Positions 27,819-35,781 of a DNA stretch of 62,545 nucleotides are shown here, one piece after another. Numbering within the stretch: the stretch's first letter is position 1; every line of letters starts with the position of its first letter. A model generated the notes under the pieces. That model was not told the origin of the DNA, did not search any database, and worked only from the letters and a program-made list of their open reading frames with translations. The position numbers and the translations under genes are program-made. The stretch lies in NCBI GenBank assembly GCA_039908105.1, contig JAMOBI010000016.1, forward strand, positions 1 to 62,545, in the 5' to 3' direction. The DNA comes from Magnetaquiglobus sp039908105. Lineage in GTDB: Bacteria; Pseudomonadota; Magnetococcia; Magnetococcales; Magnetaquicoccaceae.

Positions 27819-28742
27819 TCAGGCGCGAAAGATGAATCCCGGCACATCCCGGAGCGCGGTTTGCAGCAATCCCAGCCGGTGGAACAATTCATCGATCAGA
27901 TGGGGATCCTCCACCACCAGCCGCTGGGCGATCCGCTGCAAAGTCGATTCGATCGTCTTGCAGGTATTGATCACCTCGAACAACTGAAAGAACTGGGCAA
28001 CCCCGATGATGGCATTGAGGCGATTTTTGGCCTGCACCAGGAGATGGGGCGGCACGGCGGAGGCGTGACCCTTGATCTGGTAGAAATCCTGCTCCAGTCC
28101 GGCAATCTGCTTGTTGGCCTCCTCCACAAACATCCACAACTTGTCATCGACCCGCGCCGGACGCCCCGAGAGCCACACGGTGATCACCTGACGCGCCCTG
28201 GAATCGACCGCCTGCCAGGCAGCCGGGTGGGTGCGCGGATCGCCGAGATTCTTGACCAGGAAATCGCGCACCAGGTTCTTCAGGTTGGTCTCGGGTTCCC
28301 GATCGACAAAGGGGGTCAGCAGGCGTTCGGCCAGTTGCGCCTTGAAACCGGGCAGGATCTGCAAAAAGCGCCCCTGTTGATCACGCAGGCCGTGCAGGAG
28401 TGCTTTCAACTGCTCGAATTTCAAACCGTTCTTGGGATCCGCGTACCCCTCCAACCGGATCAACAAACGCGCCAGACTTCTTTGGACGAATCCACCCGTG
28501 GCCAACTCGCCGACAAAGCCGGCCTCCTGACAAAAATTTTCAAAGGTGAGACTGCCCTGGTAGATCCGCCCGGCCAAACGATCCGGTCCGTCGAGCGACA
28601 ACAGGTGAAAGCGATCACAGCGATCCTTCCAGAGCTGCCATTTCGGATGACGGCTATTGGCGATGGCCGCGAGCAACACCGGGTGCAACAGGGTCAGTTG
28701 TTGCGGGGTGAGGGGCTTTGAGAGCACCTGATGGAGCAGCAC
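27819..28742 (-). CDS. zorC: ZorC-like EH_Signature protein, 3' part (frameshifted)
   Basis: C-terminal ~300 residues of a protein whose first part is at 28694-29059. The two frames join sensibly near 28769-28772, where a CCCC run (GGGG on the coding strand) is one base short. Restoring it gives continuous Leu-Pro-Gly-Glu-His and a protein of about 413 aa. The segment Leu-Gly-Asp-Pro-Arg, then Trp-Gln-Ala-Val and VITVWL, resembles the EH_Signature domain of ZorC, the DNA-binding Zorya subunit. E. coli ZorC is longer (about 560 aa as I recall). Family assignment leans on gene order (MotA-like, MotB-like, this) as well as the motif, and is moderate. Confidence 0.55.
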   Translation of the reverse strand: MLLHQVLSKPLTPQQLTLLHPVLLAAIANSRHPKWQLWKDRCDRFHLLSLDGPDRLAGRIYQGSLTFENFCQEAGFVGELATGGFVQRSLARLLIRLEGYADPKNGLKFEQLKALLHGLRDQQGRFLQILPGFKAQLAERLLTPFVDREPETNLKNLVRDFLVKNLGDPRTHPAAWQAVDSRARQVITVWLSGRPARVDDKLWMFVEEANKQIAGLEQDFYQIKGHASAVPPHLLVQAKNRLNAIIGVAQFFQLFEVINTCKTIESTLQRIAQRLVVEDPHLIDELFHRLGLLQTALRDVPGFIFRA

Positions 28743-29059
28743 CGACAGCGTGCCGCTGGAGGGATGCTCCCCGGCAGGGCTGCCAAGGTCACATCATCGC
28801 CCAGATCCTCGAAGAGGAACCAGGGCATCTTCTTTAAATCCTTGCGGGAGAGACCGGCGATCCCATCGTGCTGGGTGATCCATTCGGCCACGCGCAGCAG
28901 ACCGGTCTGGAGATCTTCCGCCGGGATACGGGTGAATCCGCTCTGCGCAAAGAGGGCGGCAAGCTTCTGTTCGGCCAATGCCACACGACTGCCCACGGGC
29001 AGGTTGACCGGATGGACCACGGCTTGCTGATAGGCGAAGAGGGCGCGTTTCAGGCTCAT
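28694..29059 (-). CDS. zorC: ZorC-like protein, 5' part (frameshifted)
   Basis: N-terminal ~96 meaningful residues (MSLKRALFAYQQAV ... FEDLGDDVTLAALPG). After that the frame runs into nonsense (ARCRCCSIRC...) because of the one-base loss at the GGGG/CCCC run 28769-28772, and it stops at 28694. The start overlaps the zorB-like stop by 4 bases, showing translational coupling. A homopolymer position suggests either a sequencing error or a phase-variable or decaying gene. Read it together with 27819-28742. Confidence 0.55.
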   Translation of the reverse strand: MSLKRALFAYQQAVVHPVNLPVGSRVALAEQKLAALFAQSGFTRIPAEDLQTGLLRVAEWITQHDGIAGLSRKDLKKMPWFLFEDLGDDVTLAALPGSIPPAARCRCCSIRCSQSPSPRNN

Positions 29060-30000
29060 TTCAGATCGTCGAGTTTGCGGGTCAGGCGGTCCAACTCTTC
29101 AAACAGTTGCGGAATGACCGCCGGTGGTTTCGGATTGACCAGGAAGAAACGCATGTCGATGCGCCGGTTGGCCGGTTCGGCGGTCGGGGCATCGTGCGGC
29201 ACCACCGGGCGGTGTTCACCGTAGCCGCTGATGCCGAAGACCGGCTGCCCTTTCTGGTTGCGCAACTCCTTGAGAACCGATCCACCCTTCTCGCCACCCA
29301 GGATGGTCTCGAAGGTTTTGATGGCGCGCATGCCGGAGAGGTGCAGGTTGTTGGCAAAGGGATTGGCCCTGCCCAATGGGATATTGTCGGTATGCCCCTC
29401 GATGAAGACCGCATCGAGCGTACCGGGATTCCACTGCCGCTCCGTGCAGAGGGCCGGACGGGTCGCCTTGTCCACCGACCCGGCATAGCAGGGCAGATGA
29501 CGCGCCAGCACTTTGGCCAGTTTGGTCAGGGTCTCTTCGCCGCCGGGGGCGAATTGCGCCGCGCCCAGGGGAAAGAGAATTTCATTCGGCAGTCGCAAAA
29601 TACCATGATTGGGGTCGATGAAAACCTGGACATTCTCGGCTTGCAGATCGTGGTGGATGTCGGTCAAGAGCTGCTGGAGCAACTGCCGGGTCTTGGCCAT
29701 GTGCGAATCCAGGTCGCGTTTCAGGTTGGCGGCCAGATCGCGCAACTCGACGATGCCGACCTCCAATTTCTTGAGCTTCTCGCTCTGCTCCTCATGGAGT
29801 TTCCGGATCTTCTCGCGCTCCTCGGCGGCCTTGAGATACTCGGTGCGAAAGTCGCTCTCCGAGTTGCCCATGTTGAACGAGAAGATGATCAGGATGACGA
29901 TGAACACATACAAAAGCGCAGACATCACATCGCTGATCGAGATGGAGTAGTCGTGCGCCGTGTATTGCGGCCCCCGGGTTTCGCGCCTGCGCTGATACAT
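29056..30000 (-). CDS. zorB: ZorB-like MotB/OmpA-family stator protein
   Basis: 314 aa. A short cytoplasmic N-terminus is followed by one membrane span (about 22-44) that begins with Ser-Ile-Ser-Asp, the position of the ion-carrying Asp in MotB/ZorB. A coiled coil covers about 55-115, and a periplasmic OmpA-type peptidoglycan-binding domain carries FIEGHTDN and Ser-Gly-Tyr-Gly-Glu, closing with ANRRIDMRF. With the MotA-like gene just upstream (10 bases away) it should form an ion-driven inner-membrane motor. In Zorya the motor detects phage-induced envelope disturbance and drives the cytoplasmic tail of ZorA. A plain flagellar MotB is less likely given the partner's long tail and the EH_Signature-like third gene. 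Confidence 0.75.
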   Translation of the reverse strand: MYQRRRETRGPQYTAHDYSISISDVMSALLYVFIVILIIFSFNMGNSESDFRTEYLKAAEEREKIRKLHEEQSEKLKKLEVGIVELRDLAANLKRDLDSHMAKTRQLLQQLLTDIHHDLQAENVQVFIDPNHGILRLPNEILFPLGAAQFAPGGEETLTKLAKVLARHLPCYAGSVDKATRPALCTERQWNPGTLDAVFIEGHTDNIPLGRANPFANNLHLSGMRAIKTFETILGGEKGGSVLKELRNQKGQPVFGISGYGEHRPVVPHDAPTAEPANRRIDMRFFLVNPKPPAVIPQLFEELDRLTRKLDDLK

Positions 30001-30010
30001 GACAGCTCCG

Positions 30011-32023
30011 TTACCTCTGGTCCGGGTTGATCTGCATGTAGTAATTCATGGTTTCGTTCATCTCTTCGAGCTTGCCGTGCAGATCCTCGATGGTGCCACG
30101 CAGCTGATGCGACACCAGATCCATGTGTTCATCCACCCCACCGATGAACTCCAAAATCTTCTCCGAGGAGAAGGACTTCAGGTCACCGTTCAAAGTCCCG
30201 AGCGTTTGCGCCATGTCTTTGGTGACCTGATCGACCTTCTGTTGATGCTCACGCCAGGTGGATTGGAACTGCTGCTGCATGACGGCCATGGTCATCTTCA
30301 GCCGTTCCTGGGCCTCGGTCATGGCGGCCAGGGTCTGTTGGGCCTCCTTGTGGGAGAGGCCATCGGCCTGTTTCAAGGTGTGCGAAAGTTGTTGCAAAGA
30401 TTCCATGGCCGCGTGGATCTTCTGGCCGGCCTGCATCACCTGCCGGGAGCTCTCGATCAACGGTTTGAGAAGTGTCGAGGAGAGGGACTCCAGGAAACCG
30501 CTTAAGGTGTCGTTCATGTCGTCGAGCTTGGAGCCCAGATCGCCGACGCTGTAGCCCAGTTTCTCCGAAATCCCGCCCATGTGCTCGTCGATCTGGCCAA
30601 TGAAATGGAGCACCTTTTCGGAGAACTCCTGCACGCCGTTGTTGAGATGGGTGAAGGTGCGTCCCAACGTGTCATCGACCTTCTCGAAACGGGCCTCGTA
30701 GTTGGTCAAAAGCAGTCGCAACTGCTCGTGCGCCTTGCCGATGCCGGCCAGGGTCTGACGCGCGGTCTCCTGGGTGGCGGTGAGCGTGGTCGATACCTTC
30801 TCCAGTTTGTCGCTGCTGGTTTGCAGTTTGTCGCCGGCCACGGCGATCATCATCGCCCCGGACTCCATGGCCTCGACCAGATGACCAAAACGGCCCCGTT
30901 CCGGATCGAAGTGATTGACAAGGCTGGTGGAGAGCGAAGTCACCTCGGTGAGCGCCTGACGATTTTCATCCCCCAGGCGGGTGGATTGCTGCTGCATCGA
31001 GACATTCAGACGGGTCAGGGCGTGATTGACTTCGCCGACCGCCTGCACCAGAGAGGAGGCGGCCACGCCGACCAAGGATTGCAGCTCGGCATTGCCCTGG
31101 CTCATGTACTCACGCGAATTTTGCAAGGCGGTGGCGACCGTCTGGTTGTGGTGATCGAGGCTCAACACGGTCGTTTGATGATTGTTCTCCAACCGTTCGA
31201 TGTAGTGCAGGATGCCGAGCAGGGTCTCCTCCAGGCGTTGCTGGCCAAGCCGCATCTCGTCGTCGGGACGCGAAACCACCGTTTCCCGCTTGCCGGCGTT
31301 CTGCATCATGCCGTCCACGGCATAACGCATCTCCTCCATGGTCAAAAGCAGGGTGGAGATGGACTCCTCCAGGCGACCGGCGACCTGATCGCTCGCCTGG
31401 CGCAGGGTGGTGGCAGCCGAAGTGTGCTGGGTGGAGAGCTGATTCAACGAGGTGGCGAAATGGCTGGCCATGCCGGAAGCGGTCTGCTCCAGGCTTTCGG
31501 CGGCGCGCAGCAGCAGGCCGCCGGCCATCATCATGGTCTCGGAGATGGTCTTGGACTCTTCTTGCAAGGCATCGCGGGTCGAATCCATGTAGCGGGTCAT
31601 CTGGTCGAGAATCAGTTTCTCCTGCACGCCGGGCTGGGTCGCCTCGCGCGGCTTGGCGGCGGTCACCGCTGTATCGATCTTGGAGCCGATCGAGGTTTGG
31701 AACCGATCCATGCCTTCAAGCAGCCTTTCGGTGGCCATGAGCAGATTCGGGGCGGCCCCGAAGATGCGCTGCATCTCGTTTTGCACCGCCAGCATGGCGG
31801 TGGAGGATTGCGCCATATCTTTCAGAGAGTTGCCCATCTGGCCGGCAAAACTGTTGGCCGACTCCCTGAGCAGGGTGACCAGCTCGCTCTGTGCGCCCTT
31901 CATGCCGGCGGCCACCGTGCCCAGATCGCTGATGGTGCGCTGCATGGTGCCGGCCAGACCGGCGGAAGAGTCCTTGAGCAGGGCGGACATCTCGGTCTGC
32001 GCGCCGCGCATGCCGGCGGCCAC
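30011..32023 (-). CDS. zorA: ZorA-like protein, 3' part: long coiled-coil tail (frameshifted)
   Basis: About 670 residues of almost uninterrupted amphipathic helix that continue the tail begun in 31716-33785. Repeats of the type VAAGM(K/R)GAQ(S/T)E, about 35 residues apart, run across the junction: VAAGMKSSQIEL in the upstream frame, and VAAGMRGAQTEM and VAAGMKGAQSEL here. The frames change near 32030-32050, where the repeat sequence itself is duplicated, so a small slippage or deletion between repeats is plausible. The end is 10 bases from the zorB-like gene. The total product would be about 1250 aa, far longer than the ~700 aa I recall for E. coli ZorA. Confidence 0.65.
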   Translation of the reverse strand: MAAGMRGAQTEMSALLKDSSAGLAGTMQRTISDLGTVAAGMKGAQSELVTLLRESANSFAGQMGNSLKDMAQSSTAMLAVQNEMQRIFGAAPNLLMATERLLEGMDRFQTSIGSKIDTAVTAAKPREATQPGVQEKLILDQMTRYMDSTRDALQEESKTISETMMMAGGLLLRAAESLEQTASGMASHFATSLNQLSTQHTSAATTLRQASDQVAGRLEESISTLLLTMEEMRYAVDGMMQNAGKRETVVSRPDDEMRLGQQRLEETLLGILHYIERLENNHQTTVLSLDHHNQTVATALQNSREYMSQGNAELQSLVGVAASSLVQAVGEVNHALTRLNVSMQQQSTRLGDENRQALTEVTSLSTSLVNHFDPERGRFGHLVEAMESGAMMIAVAGDKLQTSSDKLEKVSTTLTATQETARQTLAGIGKAHEQLRLLLTNYEARFEKVDDTLGRTFTHLNNGVQEFSEKVLHFIGQIDEHMGGISEKLGYSVGDLGSKLDDMNDTLSGFLESLSSTLLKPLIESSRQVMQAGQKIHAAMESLQQLSHTLKQADGLSHKEAQQTLAAMTEAQERLKMTMAVMQQQFQSTWREHQQKVDQVTKDMAQTLGTLNGDLKSFSSEKILEFIGGVDEHMDLVSHQLRGTIEDLHGKLEEMNETMNYYMQINPDQR

Positions 32024-33785
32024 ATCCGCCAGATCGGCCAGCGGCCAATTCGATCTGCGAGCTCTTCATGCCGGCGGCCACATCGGCGAGATTGGCCAGC
32101 AGGTGGTTGACCACTTTTTCTTGACTGGAGGTGGTCTGCCGGGTATGTGTGCTCTGTACCTCGCCATTGTTTTTCAACTCGGAAAGAATCCGCGCCGCAT
32201 CCTGAACGAAAAGCGTCAATCGTTCGTTCTGCCCAACGATCCCCTTGTGCAGACTTGAGACGAGTTGTTCGAGCCTTTGGCTGCTCTGATCGTTGGCCCC
32301 TTGCAGGGTGGAGAACAACTGTTCGAGCCGTTTTTGCCCCTGATCGCTCGTGTCGTTCAAGCCGGCGAGGAGCTGTTCGAGTCGTTTCTGCCCCTGACCG
32401 GTGGTATCGTTCAAGCCAGTGACCAGTTGGGCCAGCGCCTGACCTTGTCGGTCGCCAAAACCACGCAAATCCCCCTGGTAGCGGTTCAGTCCCTCGGCGA
32501 CCCCGCGCAACTGGGCCTCCTGGGCGGTGTGCAAGGCGGCCAGGGAGTCGGTCAACCGGCTCATGGCCTGATTGAGACTGTTGAGCGAGCCGGCGGAGGA
32601 TTCACGCATCAGCTGGGTGAACTGCACGCCAAAGTCGTCGAAGGCCGCACGGATGCTCTGAGCGGTATGCAACAATCCCTCCTGGCCGGAGGCACGCAGA
32701 TCGCGCCATAAATCATTCATGCCGGCATTCTGGTTGCGCAGGTTCTCGTTCAAGGCGAACAGCCCCAGCTCGATGGCGGAGAGTTTCTCCCCGAGCGTGT
32801 TCTGGAACTGCTCGAACAATGGGGCGAGCGCGCCCTGCATGGCCTGTTGCTGGGTGGCGCGCTGGTTGTCCTGATAGCGCACCAGGGTTTCGAACATCTT
32901 GCCGATCGCCGGGGCCAGGCTGGCGCCGATGCGGGTTTCCAGCTCCGCCGCCGGTTGAGCGGTCTGCTCCGACCCGACGGTTTTGGTTTGCAACAGCCGG
33001 GTCAGTTTTTTCAGCTCCGCCACCTGCTCCATCTGGGCGATGTGCAGCTTGGCCATGCCGCTGTCTTCCCGATGCTGGATCTCGAAACAGGCTTCCAATT
33101 GTTCGCAGAACTGATGGACCAGACGCCCGATCCAGTGCTGGCGCCGTTTTTCCATGATCGAGAAGAGGATGGAGAGGCCGATACCGAAGATCGAGGTGAT
33201 GAAGGCGGTGGAGACGCCACCCATCAGGAACTTCATCGCCTGCTTCATCTCCTGGGGACCGGCTGCCATGCCGTCCTGGGCCAAATAGATGCCGGCCACG
33301 AGTCCGACGAAGGTGCCGAAGATGCCACCACCCGTCAAAAAGCCCGGAATGGCATCGAAGAGTCGTGTGTTGATGTTGACGAAATAAAGGGAGCGTTCAT
33401 TGAAATAGAGGGAAGGGTCGGCGCTGGTGCGCACAGCCTGCTGGGAATCCGCTGCGGGCAGGGTGATGTGCTTGATGAATTCGGCCCAGGCGGATGCGAA
33501 GAAGTGCATCTCCGGCTGTTCCATGCCTTGGCGGAACGTCTGCCAGTTCCTGGCGAACTGGAGCTTGCGGCGCAGGACGTTCTGACCGAGGTCGTAATCC
33601 TGGTCAGGGCTTTCGGAAGCGCCCTGCTGTTGGACGAGGCGCAAACCGCGCACGATCTGCTTGCCGATTTTCCGGGTCTGCAGATAGAAAATACCCAGAC
33701 TCAGCAAAAAACCACCGATGACCATGCAAGCCAGGACCAGATGGCCCCCAAGACTTGAAAAGAATGTGGCAATGGCAAGCATCAT
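31716..33785 (-). CDS. zorA: ZorA-like MotA/TolQ/ExbB-family motor protein, 5' part (frameshifted)
   Basis: The first ~300 residues contain the motor domain: a membrane span at about 10-30, then Pro-Ser-Leu-Tyr-Phe-Asn-Glu and AIPGFLTGGGIFGTFVGLVAG (near 150-170), and another hydrophobic pair near 195-220. This is the ZorA-type arrangement (Phe-Asn-Glu, then Pro-Gly-x-Leu-Thr-Gly-x-Gly-Ile-x-Gly-Thr-Phe-x-Gly-Leu). A cytoplasmic helical tail starts near 230. The meaningful frame ends near residue 580 (QIELAA); thereafter the reading is Arg/His-rich nonsense to 31716. It is the head of the minus-strand run and is divergent from the mam operon across an AT-rich intergenic region. Confidence 0.7.
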   Translation of the reverse strand: MMLAIATFFSSLGGHLVLACMVIGGFLLSLGIFYLQTRKIGKQIVRGLRLVQQQGASESPDQDYDLGQNVLRRKLQFARNWQTFRQGMEQPEMHFFASAWAEFIKHITLPAADSQQAVRTSADPSLYFNERSLYFVNINTRLFDAIPGFLTGGGIFGTFVGLVAGIYLAQDGMAAGPQEMKQAMKFLMGGVSTAFITSIFGIGLSILFSIMEKRRQHWIGRLVHQFCEQLEACFEIQHREDSGMAKLHIAQMEQVAELKKLTRLLQTKTVGSEQTAQPAAELETRIGASLAPAIGKMFETLVRYQDNQRATQQQAMQGALAPLFEQFQNTLGEKLSAIELGLFALNENLRNQNAGMNDLWRDLRASGQEGLLHTAQSIRAAFDDFGVQFTQLMRESSAGSLNSLNQAMSRLTDSLAALHTAQEAQLRGVAEGLNRYQGDLRGFGDRQGQALAQLVTGLNDTTGQGQKRLEQLLAGLNDTSDQGQKRLEQLFSTLQGANDQSSQRLEQLVSSLHKGIVGQNERLTLFVQDAARILSELKNNGEVQSTHTRQTTSSQEKVVNHLLANLADVAAGMKSSQIELAAGRSGGCGRRHARRADRDVRPAQGLFRRSGRHHAAHHQRSGHGGRRHEGRTERAGHPAQGVGQQFCRPDGQLSERYGAILHRHAGGAKRDAAHLRGRPESAHGHRKAA

Positions 33786-33839
33786 GGTTGGACCCCTGGT
33801 GCGTTATCGCATGATTTTGGAAACGATCAAAAATAAAAG

Positions 33840-34150
33840 TAAACAATGTTTGTTAAGTTCATTATTCGATGCTACAGCATGGGACGGCTTTCTGTCAAGA
33901 AAACACTAAAAGATTGAATAAATTCTTGTAATAATATATTATTAGTAAATTATTATAAGAATAAACAATGAAATTGCTTTTTTTGTTTATTTTGATTGCC
34001 TGCATTATTAACACAGCAAACCAATTAATCTTATTGAGAATCGTTCTCAAAATATTGATTGACCAAAAAAAATACATCAAAAGACAAAGTTCAATCTTGA
34101 ATATATCTTTCACAGCATGCTATACATATTCTATTTTGAGAATGGATATT
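33840..34150. other. AT-rich intergenic block between zorA-like and the mam operon
   Basis: Strikingly AT-rich compared with everything around it. One 62-codon frame (33968-34156, plus) would encode a hydrophobic peptide with a signal-like start, but it has no clear ribosome binding site and an antisense frame (33895-34113) is equally open. Both are probably by-products of base composition. The region must hold the promoter for the minus-strand zorA-like operon. Such blocks often recruit H-NS-like silencers (inference). Confidence 0.5.
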
Positions 34151-34154
34151 GATT

Positions 34155-34275
34155 AAACCGCACCTGCTTTGGGATGCGTAGTTTTTTGCAAGGCTGCGTG
34201 CAAGATGTGAGCGTCGTTTCCAAAAAGCGGAAACGACGCTCACGAAGGCGGCGCGCAGCGCATTTTTCGCATGGA
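34155..34275 (+). repeat. Structured palindromic repeat, copy 2
   Basis: Nearly identical flanks to 184-300. Hairpin 34207-34243: perfect 15-bp stem and 7-nt loop AAAAAGC. Relative to copy 1 the outer seven stem positions differ on both arms in a compensating way. It continues into a second inverted repeat, CCAGGGGGATAATCCCCCTGG (34281-34301). Confidence 0.75.
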
Positions 34276-34384
34276 TCCCACCAGGGGGATAATCCCCCTG
34301 GACCCCTATTAATGGAACTACGCATCCCGTGATGGTTGCGGTTTAGCAATAAAATCTCCATATTAAAATAATATTATTAAACCT

Positions 34385-34404
34385 TTTGTTTGTTTGTTTG
34401 TTTG
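34385..34404. repeat. TTTG microsatellite, five units
   Basis: Five perfect TTTG units 75 bases before the mamD start, inside the presumed promoter region of the magnetosome operon. Tetranucleotide tracts can change length by slippage. Confidence 0.9.
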
Positions 34405-34425
34405 TTGCAAGAATTGAGGTTAATT

Positions 34426-34471
34426 TTGCTGCGGCGTGTTGACTTTCACGCATAATCAACAAAACAAGGAG
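34426..34471 (+). promoter_or_regulatory. Candidate mam operon promoter and mamD ribosome binding site
   Basis: TTGCTG (34426-34431) and CATAAT (34451-34456), 19 bases apart, are the best sigma-70-like pair I can find before mamD; the spacing is long, so this is weak. The AAGGAG at 34466-34471, 8 bases before ATG 34480, is a clear ribosome binding site. Confidence 0.3.
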
Positions 34472-34479
34472 ATGTTACG

Positions 34480-35346
34480 ATGGCAGTGGAAACCATGATG
34501 TTCAAGTTGAGCGGAGCTGCCCAGGCTGCCCAAGTGCCGATGCTCGCGGGTCAGTCGTTCACGGTGGGCAGCACCGTGGCAACGGGCGATGGTCTGGCGA
34601 ACTGGATCTTTTTGAACCCGGTGGCAGGCTCGGGTGCGAATAGCGGCATGGTGGCCCTGAAACTGGAAGGAGCCCGCCAGACCGGTCAACTCTCGGCGCT
34701 GGTCGGCAAGACGGTCACCGTGGGCAAGGCTCCGCTCGGTACGACTGCTGCCGGCAAATGGTTGATCCTGCATCCGGGCATCAGCGGCACGGCGGCCAAG
34801 GCCGGCATGGCGGGTGTGGCCATGCAGCCGATGGGGTTTGAGATCGAAGGTACGGCGGCCAAGGGTGCGGCCACTGGCAAAGGTGGCCTGATCTGCAAGG
34901 GCGCCGGAGCTGGCAAGGGGGCCGCCTCCGCAGCTGGCAAGGGCGCGCTGGCCGGCAAGGGTGCCGCAGCCTGCAAGGTGGGCACCACGGCGGCTGTTGG
35001 CAACGAGACCGTGGCGGCTGCCACCGCCGGATCAACCCTGGGTGCCGGCGGCATCGCCACCGGGACCACCAACACCATGGCGGGCGGTTCGGCGCTCACC
35101 GGTTCGGCCACCCTTTCCGGCGGTGCCAAGGCTGCCGCCAGTGCCGCGACTTCTGCGGGTGTCAAGGGCGCGGCTGCGGGCGGCACCATCTGGACCGGTT
35201 CCGGAACCAGCCTGGGTCTCGGTCTCGGACTGGGGGCGTGGGGACCGATCATGCTGGTCGGCGCGCTGGCTGCGGTCGGCGTCGGCATCTACAGCTATAT
35301 GAAACGTTCTCAAGATGGCGGCGAGTTGGAAGATGCGCTCAGCTGA
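34480..35346 (+). CDS. mamD: MamD-type crystal-control protein with an Mms6-like C-terminus
   Basis: 288 aa. The N-terminal ~110 residues look like MamD: two short related repeats around Gln-Ser-Phe-Thr-Val-Gly-Ser-Thr-Val and Lys-Thr-Val-Thr-Val-Gly-Lys-Ala, each with a Trp-x-x-Leu-x-Pro strand. The middle (about 115-175) is Ala/Gly/Lys-rich with repeated Gly-Lys-Gly-Ala, including a few Cys. The end is a near match to Mms6 as I recall it: GGTIWTG, the silk-like LGLGLGLGAWGP, one membrane span, then Tyr-Met-Lys and a short acidic tail Glu-Leu-Glu-Asp-Ala-Leu-Ser. Mms6-type acidic tails bind iron and shape magnetite at the inner face of the magnetosome membrane. It is the first gene of the plus-strand operon. 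Confidence 0.88.
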   Translation: MAVETMMFKLSGAAQAAQVPMLAGQSFTVGSTVATGDGLANWIFLNPVAGSGANSGMVALKLEGARQTGQLSALVGKTVTVGKAPLGTTAAGKWLILHPGISGTAAKAGMAGVAMQPMGFEIEGTAAKGAATGKGGLICKGAGAGKGAASAAGKGALAGKGAAACKVGTTAAVGNETVAAATAGSTLGAGGIATGTTNTMAGGSALTGSATLSGGAKAAASAATSAGVKGAAAGGTIWTGSGTSLGLGLGLGAWGPIMLVGALAAVGVGIYSYMKRSQDGGELEDALS

Positions 35347-35453
35347 TCGAGCGCGTGGTTGATTTTTCGGGTTCCGCCTGCCGGTCGTCCGTATGTGTGC
35401 CGCGACCTGGCAGGTGGAGGGTATCGACCCTGTTTGGATGATCTTTGAAAACC

Positions 35454-35768
35454 ATGAAAAACCGCTTGATGGCCGCTCTGAGCTATTTGGGCGTTTTGTG
35501 TCTCGTGCCGTTGCTGGTCGAGTCCAGGGACTCCTTTGTGGTGTTTCACGCCAGACAGGGTTTGGTGCTGTGGGTCTGGACCGTGCTCTCCTACTTTGCC
35601 ATGCATCTGCCCGGACTCGGACCCTATCTGTTCAGCACCTCGACCGTGCTGGTGCTCTTTTTGAGCATGTTCGGCCTGTTTTCGGTGGTGATGAACCAAC
35701 GCTGGCGCATCCCGGTCATCGCCTCCCTCGCCGGTTTGCCCGACGAGTCGGCGCGTCAGAAAGTGTGA
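35454..35768 (+). CDS. mmsF: MmsF/MamF-family magnetosome membrane protein
   Basis: 104 aa, DUF4870-like, with three hydrophobic segments. Family marks are Ala-Leu-Ser-Tyr-Leu-Gly near the start and the conserved Phe-His-Ala-Arg-Gln-Gly motif around residue 40. MmsF-type proteins regulate magnetite crystal size and shape in the magnetosome membrane. The ATG at 35454 is preferred to the in-frame TTG at 35445. A paralogue lies at 42373 between mamK and mamL. Which of the two is MmsF and which MamF cannot be settled by eye; position next to mamD is why I call this one mmsF. Confidence 0.8.
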   Translation: MKNRLMAALSYLGVLCLVPLLVESRDSFVVFHARQGLVLWVWTVLSYFAMHLPGLGPYLFSTSTVLVLFLSMFGLFSVVMNQRWRIPVIASLAGLPDESARQKV

Positions 35769-35781
35769 AGTCAGCGTGCGC

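Noticed and set aside
30581..32110. A 509-codon plus-strand frame with Gly/His/Leu repeats.
   Set aside because: Mirror of the coiled-coil repeats of the zorA-like gene.
29056..33785. Reading the MotA/MotB-like pair as ordinary flagellar stators.
   Set aside because: The MotA-like protein has the Phe-Asn-Glu plus Leu-Thr-Gly-x-Gly-Ile pattern and a huge tail, and the third gene is EH_Signature-like; flagellar MotA lacks these.
33968..34156. 62-codon hydrophobic frame in the AT-rich block before mamD.
   Set aside because: No clear ribosome binding site, an equally long antisense frame exists, and AT-rich DNA gives Leu/Ile-rich frames by chance.
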